From positions 62,001-126,000 of the forward strand of contig NZ_JXSY01000013.1 in assembly GCF_004329715.1 (NCBI RefSeq): a stretch of 64,000 nucleotides of DNA. Reading direction: 5' to 3'. This document shows, piece after piece, positions 9,082 through 16,182 of the stretch. The translations under genes and the position numbers were made by a program. How positions within the stretch are numbered: the stretch's first letter is position 1; every line of letters starts with the position of its first letter. This DNA is from Bowmanella sp. JS7-9 (GTDB lineage: Bacteria; Pseudomonadota; Gammaproteobacteria; Enterobacterales; Alteromonadaceae). Below the pieces are notes generated by a model. That model ran no database searches and was not told the DNA's origin. It saw only the letters and a list, made by a program, of their open reading frames with translations.

Positions 9082-9270
9082 CTATACGGAAGGTTTATTG
9101 CTGCGGAAGAACTCCCGGCACATTCCCAGCGGGTATGTGGCCAAAACCAGCCAGAAGCAGGCATGTTCGGTCAGGGTTTTAATAGGTTTAGTGCGACGCT
9201 TACTGACTTGCTTTTTGGTGGCCGCGATAAGTTTTTTGGTGCGTTCGAGTTGGGCTCGTTTCGCGTTCAT
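9082..9270 (-). CDS. small basic hypothetical protein upstream of putP
   Basis: A 62-codon reading frame starting at an ATG with a good ribosome site (GAGGAAG, a few bases upstream). The N-terminal half is lysine/arginine-rich and helical (MNAKRAQLERTKKLIAATKK), and the C-terminal part has a short hydrophobic stretch (ACFWLVLATYPLGM) that could be one membrane segment. An in-frame extension to 9351 exists but lacks a ribosome site. It lies 15 bp before putP in the same direction, so it is probably co-transcribed. I do not recognise the family. Confidence 0.5.
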   Translation of the reverse strand: MNAKRAQLERTKKLIAATKKQVSKRRTKPIKTLTEHACFWLVLATYPLGMCREFFRSNKPSV

Positions 9271-9418
9271 TACTTCCTCTGTTGGTTGCAAACTACTTTG
9301 TTCACTAATTATTCTTTCACAAACCTTTTTAGAAAACAAATTTGAATACAAACTAATTTATTATCATTATGGCGCAGAATTTCTCTTTTTTGGTGCTGAT
9401 TTGCCAGACATTAGGCAC

Positions 9419-9442
9419 AAAAAAAGCCCTGTCGGGCTTTTT
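9419..9442 (-). terminator. rho-independent terminator after zntB
   Basis: Stem AAAAAGCCC / GGGCTTTTT with a 4-base loop (TGTC), 26 bp beyond the zntB stop in its direction of transcription. The flanking A and T runs would let it work on both strands. Confidence 0.85.
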
Positions 9443-9467
9443 AAACGATTACGCAATTAGTTATACA

Positions 9468-10418
9468 TCAAACAAACTTGAGTCGACGAAATACCAATAA
9501 CACACCGGCGCTGATAATACCCATGGCAATACAGAAAATCGTAAACGCATCGCCATTTTCCACTCCCGGCATGCCACCGATATTGATGCCAAAAAGGCCG
9601 GTGAGGAAGCCTAACGGCAGAAACACCCCGGCAATAACCGACAACATATAGGTATTTCGGTTCATGCGATCCGCTGTAATCTGTTGCATGCTTTCGCTGA
9701 CCAGATTGATTTGCGCCAGATCGAATTCGATGCCTTCCAATATGCGCAATAAGGTATCGCGCTGATGATCGAGGCGAACCTTAAACTTCTTAAAACGACT
9801 CAGATTGGCTTTGTGCAATGCATCCAGCGCATAGCTCTGCGGCTTGAGGAAGCGATTAAGCTTAAGTAACCGGCGCTTCACATCGTTAAGTTCCTGAATG
9901 CGTTTGCTGTTGACCACGTCACTGTCCAGCTCATCAATAAAATCCTCAATGGGATCGAGGAAATTTTCGATACGCATATGCAACTGTTCAATAATGGTGG
10001 TAATCAACTCTTCCAGCGATTTGGGGCCCTGCCCTGTAGCGAGCAATTCCCGCACCCCGGTCACCGCTTTAGAGGGCACCCGACGCATTGAATACAAACG
10101 GTTGCCCACAAACAAAAAGCGAATGCTCAGCATATCATCTGGCTCACTGCCCTCATTGAGGTTTACCCCACGCACGATCAGCATGCTTTCGCCATCATCG
10201 AACTGCTGGAAGCGCGGACGGGTATCCTCCGCCAGTAACGTGGAGATAATGCCGTGATCAATCCCTTCACTTTGTAACCAAGCTGTCAATCCTTTGTCAT
10301 TGCGGTCGCAGTGATACCAGATCTGCACATCCGCGGCCGGTGCGTGTTCAGCACTGTAGCGCTGTGCTTTACCTTCATGAAACTGCCAGGCGTCGATTAA
10401 AAAGGCTTTGTTATGCAT
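9468..10418 (-). CDS. zntB: zinc transporter of the CorA family
   Basis: A 316-residue CorA-type cation transporter. A long cytoplasmic N-terminal domain of beta strands and coiled helices (about residues 1-245) leads to two C-terminal membrane helices separated by the GIN motif in the form GINIGGMPG. That loop is characteristic of ZntB rather than CorA (GMN-MPE). The ATG at 10418 was chosen because GGAAG lies 6 nt upstream and the length fits the family (E. coli ZntB 327). The frame is open further upstream, with a cysteine cluster, but without a ribosome site. It probably moves zinc across the inner membrane. Confidence 0.87.
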   Translation of the reverse strand: MHNKAFLIDAWQFHEGKAQRYSAEHAPAADVQIWYHCDRNDKGLTAWLQSEGIDHGIISTLLAEDTRPRFQQFDDGESMLIVRGVNLNEGSEPDDMLSIRFLFVGNRLYSMRRVPSKAVTGVRELLATGQGPKSLEELITTIIEQLHMRIENFLDPIEDFIDELDSDVVNSKRIQELNDVKRRLLKLNRFLKPQSYALDALHKANLSRFKKFKVRLDHQRDTLLRILEGIEFDLAQINLVSESMQQITADRMNRNTYMLSVIAGVFLPLGFLTGLFGINIGGMPGVENGDAFTIFCIAMGIISAGVLLVFRRLKFV

Positions 10419-10494
10419 TGTATCTTCCATGCAATCAGTACATTTGTCACAGAGTAAACATACACGCTCGTAGCTACCAGCATTTTCAGGCATA

Positions 10495-10520
10495 AAAAAA
10501 CGCCGCAATGCGGCGTTTTT
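10495..10520 (-). terminator. rho-independent terminator after fadE
   Basis: Stem AAAAACGCCGC / GCGGCGTTTTT with a 3-base loop, 23 bp after the fadE stop. A short A run on the other side makes it potentially bidirectional. Confidence 0.88.
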
Positions 10521-10542
10521 GGATTAATAGCACTGATTGTTA

Positions 10543-12870
10543 TCAGGCAACAGATTTTTCATCCTGCTTTTTAACTGCCAGTGATGTTAATACCTCAGGC
10601 TTGAAGCTATCGGTAGCAATCGCTTTGACACGCAGAGATTCTGCACGTTTCAGCTGGCTGGCTTCATGCTCAGAAATAACACCCGCTTCCAGCGCATTAG
10701 CAATGGTCGTTGCGAACACGGTTTTACGCGGGATAGTGCCGGCCTTTTGTGCGGCGAAGATTTTCTTCTCAACCGGCACAACGTCGTGCATGGCGATAAA
10801 GGCGTCTTCGATCATACCAACTGGATCATCTTCACGACCATTACCCAGGTAGCACAGGTGGCTCAGACGATCACGCATCACGCCAGGTTGCAGCAAGGCT
10901 TCGCTGACAGATTGAGTAATCTCATCTTCTGGCAGTTTGTAGTTAATACCGTATGGGAAGATTACGCGTTTCAGCGTACCTGCCACAAAACGTGCCGGGA
11001 AGTTCTGGAAGAAACCATCAAACGCCACACCAATTTTGAACAGACAGCGTTTCAGCGCGTAGTGTACGAACGGCAGATCTGATGCCTGACGGCCGTCATC
11101 TTCATAGCGCTTGAGTACCGCAGAGGCGATATACAACTGACTTAACACATCACCCAGACGCGCAGAGATCATCTCTTTACGCTTCAGGTCACCACCTAAA
11201 ATCAGCATGGAGAAGTCAGCCGACAGCGCCAGGCCTTTAGACATGCGAGCCAGTTGCTTGTAGTAACCTTTGGTTTCGCCTGATACTGGTGTGCTATTGA
11301 ACGCACCCGCAGTCAGCCCCTGGAACAAGGCACCGAAGAAGTTACCCATGGCAAAGCCAACGTGTTTAATCAACAGGCCATCGAATGCCAGCAAACCGGC
11401 TTTAGTGTCAGGATTCGCAGCGGCTTCCATTTCACCAAATACATATGGGTGACAACGGGTTGCACCCTGACCAAAGATCATCAGGTTACGGGTCAGGATA
11501 TTGGCACCTTCTACCGTGATAGCAACCGGGGTACCGAAGTACTGGTGACCAATGTAGTTTTTCGGACCTAACTGCACCGCTTTACCGGCGTGGATGTCCA
11601 TTGAATCATTCAATAATTCACGTGACATTTCAGTCATGTGGTACTTAGCGATGGCGGTAACGACCGATGGGCTCTCACCCAAGTCAATGGCGCCTGCGGT
11701 CATAGTACGCATGGCTTCTAACGTGTACGTCAGACCACCGATACGGCCCAGTCCTTCCTGCACACCTTCGAATTTACCGATAGACAGACCAAACTGCTTA
11801 CGAATGGCACTGTACGCGCCTGTCATACGGGTTGCCAGGTGCGCTGTAGCTGTGCCCAGTGCAGGCAGTGAAATACCACGGCCAGCAGATAAACACTCAA
11901 CCAGCATACGCCAGCCGCGGCCTGCGTAATCTGGACCACCGATGATCCACTCCAACGGAATGAACACGTCCTGACCTTTGGTGGTACCGTTCATAAATGC
12001 CATGGCAACCGGATAGTGACGATCACCGATTTCCACGCCTTCATGGCTGGTTGGGATCAGCGCACAGGTAATACCCAAGTCTTGCTTGTCGCCTAACAGG
12101 CCGTCCGGATCGTACATTTTGAACGCCAGACCCAATACTGTCGCAACCGGTGCCAGCGTGATGTAACGCTTGTCCCAGTTCAGGCGCAGACCTAACACTT
12201 CTTTACCTTCGTGCATGCCTTTACACACGATACCGGTATCCGGGATACCGCCAGCATCGGAACCGGCTTCCGGGCCAGTCAACGCGAAACACGGAATATC
12301 TGTACCGTTAGCCAGACGCGGTAACCAGTAGTCTTTCTGTTCTTGCGTACCATAATGCATCAGCAACTCACCCGGGCCTAATGAGTTAGGCACCATCACG
12401 GTTACCGCCGCGCTCAGTGAGCGGGTCGAAATACGCGATACAATTGTTGAGTTGGCAATAGCAGAGAATTCGCGACCACCAAACGACTTAGGAATAATCA
12501 TCGCGAAGAAACCTTCGCTACGCAGGTAATCCCATACAGGTTTTGGCAGATCTTTCTGCTCGTGTACGATTTCGTAATCGTCCAGCATGGACAGCAGGGT
12601 TTCCACCTGGTTGTCCATGAACGCTTGCTCTTCTTCGCTCAGCGCAGGTTTCGGATAAGCGTGTAACTGTTTCCAGTTCGGCTTCCCTTTGAATAGCTCA
12701 CCTTCCCACCAGATAGAACCAGATTCCATCGCTTCACGCTCTGTACTGGACATAGGTGGCAGGATTTTTTTGAAAATGCTGAAAATAGGTGCGGTGATCA
12801 GACTGCGTCTGATACTGCCAACGCCCAGAATAACAGCGAGAGCAACAAGTAGGATAATCACAATAGACAT
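10543..12870 (-). CDS. fadE: acyl-CoA dehydrogenase, FadE type (copy 1)
   Basis: FadE catalyses the first oxidation step of fatty-acid beta-oxidation, with FAD as cofactor. The 775-residue protein has an N-terminal membrane anchor (residues 1-20), the FadE-specific region SSTEREAMESGSIWWEGELF, and the acyl-CoA dehydrogenase core with [16 protein letters not shown] and [16 protein letters not shown], then the long FadE-type C-terminal extension. E. coli FadE has 814 residues. It starts 12 bp after the PsrA-type regulator gene and is probably co-transcribed with it. A second full-length copy lies at 42652. Confidence 0.92.
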   Translation of the reverse strand: MSIVIILLVALAVILGVGSIRRSLITAPIFSIFKKILPPMSSTEREAMESGSIWWEGELFKGKPNWKQLHAYPKPALSEEEQAFMDNQVETLLSMLDDYEIVHEQKDLPKPVWDYLRSEGFFAMIIPKSFGGREFSAIANSTIVSRISTRSLSAAVTVMVPNSLGPGELLMHYGTQEQKDYWLPRLANGTDIPCFALTGPEAGSDAGGIPDTGIVCKGMHEGKEVLGLRLNWDKRYITLAPVATVLGLAFKMYDPDGLLGDKQDLGITCALIPTSHEGVEIGDRHYPVAMAFMNGTTKGQDVFIPLEWIIGGPDYAGRGWRMLVECLSAGRGISLPALGTATAHLATRMTGAYSAIRKQFGLSIGKFEGVQEGLGRIGGLTYTLEAMRTMTAGAIDLGESPSVVTAIAKYHMTEMSRELLNDSMDIHAGKAVQLGPKNYIGHQYFGTPVAITVEGANILTRNLMIFGQGATRCHPYVFGEMEAAANPDTKAGLLAFDGLLIKHVGFAMGNFFGALFQGLTAGAFNSTPVSGETKGYYKQLARMSKGLALSADFSMLILGGDLKRKEMISARLGDVLSQLYIASAVLKRYEDDGRQASDLPFVHYALKRCLFKIGVAFDGFFQNFPARFVAGTLKRVIFPYGINYKLPEDEITQSVSEALLQPGVMRDRLSHLCYLGNGREDDPVGMIEDAFIAMHDVVPVEKKIFAAQKAGTIPRKTVFATTIANALEAGVISEHEASQLKRAESLRVKAIATDSFKPEVLTSLAVKKQDEKSVA

Positions 12871-12882
12871 ATCAATAACCTC

Positions 12883-13557
12883 TTAGGCAATGTCGAGTGT
12901 TGGTGTAGATGTAATTGTAGTCACCGATGCCGCAACAGGTGCTGCGGTACCGGCAGAAATGTATGGAATCAGGCGGTTAATAATGCCGGCAACATCGACC
13001 GGTTGGTCGTAATCGGCGGCGGAAATTTCACACAATGCTTTGCTGGAGGCCATGGTGAAAACAAACGTACCAATGGCAAAGTGCAAACGCCAAAACAGTT
13101 CACTGGGTGGTAAATCAGGCGCGGCCAGATGCACTGCATCGACAAAACGCTTCAGTACTTCGCCCCAATGGAACATGATGTACTTACGCAGGTGCCCCTG
13201 AGTTTCGGAGTAGCCTCGCCCCAACAGACGCACAAAAATTGACGTCCCCGCGGGTCTGACTTTATTCAGCAGCAACAGCGGCGTAATGAGTGTGCCGAAC
13301 ACCTGTGGCATGCCCGGTTGCGGATTTTTCGCCAACATAGCTGCCACTTGTTTGTCCACCTCGGGCATCATCACATCCAGATAGCGCTTGAGCACTTCCT
13401 GAATCAATTGTTTCTTCGAGCCAAAATGATAATTCACCGCAGCCAGATTCACTTCGGCTTTAGTGGTAATCGCGCGAAGCGATGTGTCACCAAAACCATG
13501 CTCAGCGAACAACAGCTCTGCGGCGTTAAGGATATCCTGTTTGGTTGAACTGCCCAT
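12883..13557 (-). CDS. psrA: TetR-family fatty-acid regulator, PsrA type
   Basis: A 224-residue regulator whose N-terminal helix-turn-helix (GFGDTSLRAITTKAEVNLAA followed by VNYHFGSKK) closely matches the PsrA proteins of Pseudomonas and Shewanella, known regulators of beta-oxidation genes that respond to long-chain acyl ligands. The C-terminal part also follows PsrA (IFVRLLGRGYSETQGHLRKY; PPSELFWRLHFAIGTF). The ATG at 13557 is chosen because longer starts would place the upstream palindromes inside the gene. It sits directly before fadE, so it probably represses its own operon. PsrA is recalled family knowledge, not a search result. Confidence 0.85.
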   Translation of the reverse strand: MGSSTKQDILNAAELLFAEHGFGDTSLRAITTKAEVNLAAVNYHFGSKKQLIQEVLKRYLDVMMPEVDKQVAAMLAKNPQPGMPQVFGTLITPLLLLNKVRPAGTSIFVRLLGRGYSETQGHLRKYIMFHWGEVLKRFVDAVHLAAPDLPPSELFWRLHFAIGTFVFTMASSKALCEISAADYDQPVDVAGIINRLIPYISAGTAAPVAASVTTITSTPTLDIA

Positions 13558-13570
13558 ATCAAACACCCAT

Positions 13571-13588
13571 TTCATACATACGTTTGAA
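13571..13588. promoter_or_regulatory. PsrA-type operator, site 1
   Basis: The 18-mer TTCATACATACGTTTGAA is a near-perfect palindrome that matches the form TTCAAAC-N4-GTTTGAA with one mismatch. It lies 14 bp upstream of the psrA start, where a repressor would block its own promoter or early transcription. Confidence 0.65.
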
Positions 13589-13610
13589 TTTATACGGTGA
13601 ATTGGCAAAA

Positions 13611-13628
13611 TTCAAGCGCGCGTTTGAA
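13611..13628. promoter_or_regulatory. PsrA-type operator, site 2
   Basis: The 18-mer TTCAAGCGCGCGTTTGAA matches TTCAAAC-N4-GTTTGAA with one mismatch and is almost self-complementary. A third, weaker copy (TTGAAATTTTTGTTTGAA) overlaps it at 13624-13641. Confidence 0.68.
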
Positions 13629-13801
13629 ATTTTTGTTTGAATTTTATTGCTTTGTTTAATTATCAAGCACTTGCATCACCTGTTTAGTACCCTACCGCTG
13701 ATTCTGATAGTGGTTTATGGCGCAGACTGTTCTGATATACTCACTCTGATTTACGTTTACATAACAAATAATTCGGTCCACATTAACCAGGGACATACCT
13801 T

Positions 13802-15622
13802 ATGAAACACACACATCTTTCCGTGCTTGCGGTGTTTATTTCCGCAGCACTGACGGGCTGCGGCCAGAGTGAAAAAGCTCAGACCGCGCCGCCAGCACCC
13901 AGCGCAGCAGACGCTAAAGCCTTTTTAACCGAAGCGCAGGCGGACATTGAGAAAGTGCAGTTCCCCGCAGCGCACGCTGAATGGAGTTACGCTACCAACA
14001 TCAATTACGATACCGCAGCTGTATCTGCTTATATGAACGAGGTACTGTCGAGTAAGGTAGCGCAATATTCAAATGAAGCCGCCCGATTCAATAATACCGA
14101 AGTGGACGCCGATACCCGTCGTCAGTTAGACCTGTTGCGCAATAGCCTGACCATGCCACCACCGGCTGATGCTGAAAAATCCGCACGTCTGGCCAAAATC
14201 AGTTCTGATTTAGGCGGTATGTATGGTTCTGGTAAATATTGCCGCAGCGAAAATGATTGCAAAACCTTGGTCGAGATGAGCGCAGAAATGGCCACCAGCC
14301 GTGATGCTGACTTAATGCTCGAATACTGGGCCGGCTGGCGTGAAGTGTCTAAACCCATGAAAGACATGTATGCCGAACAAGTGGAATTGGCCAATCAGGG
14401 TGCACGCGAACTGGGTTTCAGCAATGCCAGTGAGATGTGGCGAGGTAAATACGACATGCCTGCGGACGAATTCCCGAAAGAACTGGACCGTTTATGGGGC
14501 CAGGTAAAGCCATTTTATGACGCCCTGCACTGCCATGTACGCGCAAAATTAGGCGATTACTACGGCGAAGACGTAGTTCCACAGGATAAACCGATCCCAG
14601 CGCACCTGTTAGGCAATATGTGGGCACAATCCTGGGGCAATATTTACGATATCGTGAAACCAGAGCAGGAAATGCAGGTACCCGATGTGACCGCTGCACT
14701 AGTTGAGCAGGGTTATGACGAAATCAAAATGGTTAAACAAGCCGAGTCGTTTTTCTCTTCTCTTGGCTTTGCTCAGCTACCCGAGTCATTCTGGGAACGT
14801 TCAATGTTCCAGCAACCAGAAGGCCGGGATGTGCAATGCCATGCATCCGCTTGGGACCTGGATGATAAAGATGACCTGCGGATTAAAATGTGTATCCAGA
14901 TCACCGGTGAAGAATTCAACGTAATTCACCATGAATTGGGACACAACTACTATCAGCGCGCTTATAAAGATCAGCCATTGTTGTATCGTAATTCCGCCAA
15001 TGATGGCTTCCATGAAGCCATCGGTGACACGATTGCGTTGTCAATAACGCCTAAATATCTGAAGCAAATCGGTTTAATCGATGAGATCCCGGATGCGTCT
15101 AACGATATCGGTATGTTGATGCAGGTCGCGCTGGATAAAATCGCCTTTATTCCGTTTGGCCTGATGGTCGATCAATGGCGCTGGAAAGTGCTGGCAGGCG
15201 AAGTAAAACCAGAAGATTACAACAAAGTCTGGTGGGAACTGCGTGAAAAGTATCAGGGTGTGATGGCACCGCTAGCCCGCGGTACAGACGCATTCGACCC
15301 GGGTGCAAAATATCACGTACCTGCGAATGTACCCTATACACGCTATTTCCTGGCGCACATTCTGCAATTCCAGTTCCATAGAGCCTTGTGTGATATTGCA
15401 GGAGACGAAGGTCCGCTTAACCGCTGCTCCATATATGGCAGCAAAGAAGCGGGTACTGCGCTGAATAACATGCTGGAAATGGGCTCAAGCAAGCCTTGGC
15501 AGGATGCGTTAGCCACCTTAACTGGCTCGCCGCAAATGGATGCCTCCACTATCGCAGATTATTTTGCCCCGCTGAAAAGCTGGCTAGACGAGCAGAATAA
15601 AGACCGCAGTTGCGGCTGGTAA
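13802..15622 (+). CDS. M2-family peptidyl-dipeptidase (ACE-like) lipoprotein
   Basis: A 606-residue zinc metallopeptidase related to angiotensin-converting enzyme, which removes dipeptides from peptide C-termini. A lipoprotein signal ends at C20 (ALTGC). The zinc site is HELGH at residues 377-381, with the third ligand in GFHEAIGDT about 24 residues on. Other M2 features include the tryptophan/tyrosine-rich substrate region and VPYTRYFLAHILQFQFHRALC near the C-terminus. It is probably anchored to a membrane and works in the periplasm or at the surface. It is divergent from psrA and ends at a strong terminator. Confidence 0.92.
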   Translation: MKHTHLSVLAVFISAALTGCGQSEKAQTAPPAPSAADAKAFLTEAQADIEKVQFPAAHAEWSYATNINYDTAAVSAYMNEVLSSKVAQYSNEAARFNNTEVDADTRRQLDLLRNSLTMPPPADAEKSARLAKISSDLGGMYGSGKYCRSENDCKTLVEMSAEMATSRDADLMLEYWAGWREVSKPMKDMYAEQVELANQGARELGFSNASEMWRGKYDMPADEFPKELDRLWGQVKPFYDALHCHVRAKLGDYYGEDVVPQDKPIPAHLLGNMWAQSWGNIYDIVKPEQEMQVPDVTAALVEQGYDEIKMVKQAESFFSSLGFAQLPESFWERSMFQQPEGRDVQCHASAWDLDDKDDLRIKMCIQITGEEFNVIHHELGHNYYQRAYKDQPLLYRNSANDGFHEAIGDTIALSITPKYLKQIGLIDEIPDASNDIGMLMQVALDKIAFIPFGLMVDQWRWKVLAGEVKPEDYNKVWWELREKYQGVMAPLARGTDAFDPGAKYHVPANVPYTRYFLAHILQFQFHRALCDIAGDEGPLNRCSIYGSKEAGTALNNMLEMGSSKPWQDALATLTGSPQMDASTIADYFAPLKSWLDEQNKDRSCGW

Positions 15623-15636
15623 GACACGAAACACAT

Positions 15637-15667
15637 AAAAAAAAACCGGGGTAACCCGGTTTTTTTT
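15637..15667. terminator. bidirectional rho-independent terminator
   Basis: A run of A, then ACCGGG / CCCGGT around a GTAA loop, then a run of T. It lies between the convergent M2 peptidase and sixA genes and just touches the sixA stop codon. Confidence 0.9.
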
Positions 15668-16115
15668 ATTGCGGTGAACACTGTTCCACAGCACTGGCGC
15701 AACCCTGTGCCAATGCGTTTGTGCGCAGTTGCACATAGCACGATGTTTTGAGCGTAATTTGTTGACTGGTGAAGTACTCAGCCAGTGTCTCTAATTGTGG
15801 ATTGTGCCCAAAGATCCACAGCGGTTCCTCGGTTACTGTCGAGATAAGCGCCAGCACCTCCTCAAGAGGCGAGAAATACAGGCATTCATGCAAGGTCATT
15901 TGTGGTGCTGAAAACCAGCCAGCCTGTTGATAGGCCAATGCGGTTGCATACGCGCGACTGGCAACTGAACACAATACTCGCGCTGGCTTATCTAACTGAC
16001 AGTTTTTAGCCATCTGTTGAGATTGGCGCAGTCCTCTGGCGTTAAGCGGCCGGTGAATATCTGCCACCGGATAATCCCAACTGGATTTGGCATGTCTGAA
16101 CAGCACTATCTCCAT
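15666..16115 (-). CDS. sixA: phosphohistidine phosphatase SixA
   Basis: A 149-residue histidine-phosphatase-fold protein. The phospho-acceptor motif is RHAKSSWD with H8; other family elements are RPLNARGLRQSQQMA, and IFGHNP with the second catalytic His. SixA removes phosphate from histidine residues of phosphorelay or PTS-type proteins. The ATG at 16115 follows AAGGAG; a longer start at 16151 would overlap the terminator of the TonB receptor gene. It stands alone between two terminators. Confidence 0.88.
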   Translation of the reverse strand: MEIVLFRHAKSSWDYPVADIHRPLNARGLRQSQQMAKNCQLDKPARVLCSVASRAYATALAYQQAGWFSAPQMTLHECLYFSPLEEVLALISTVTEEPLWIFGHNPQLETLAEYFTSQQITLKTSCYVQLRTNALAQGCASAVEQCSPQ

Positions 16116-16135
16116 TTGCTTCTCCTTTAATGGAT

Positions 16136-16162
16136 AAAAAAAGGGGCGCAAGGCCCCTTTTT
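16136..16162 (-). terminator. rho-independent terminator after the TonB receptor
   Basis: Stem AAAAAGGGGC / GCCCCTTTTT with a short GCAAG loop, about 20 bp beyond the receptor stop codon. It also insulates sixA. Confidence 0.88.
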
Positions 16163-16182
16163 AACAACTAACGTAAATTAGC

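Noticed and set aside
10419-10508. N-terminal extension of zntB with a CxxCxxCxxC cluster (CLLCDKCTDC)
   Set aside because: The upstream ATG at 10493 has no ribosome site and directly follows the fadE terminator, whereas the ATG at 10418 has GGAAG at good spacing and gives the normal family length.
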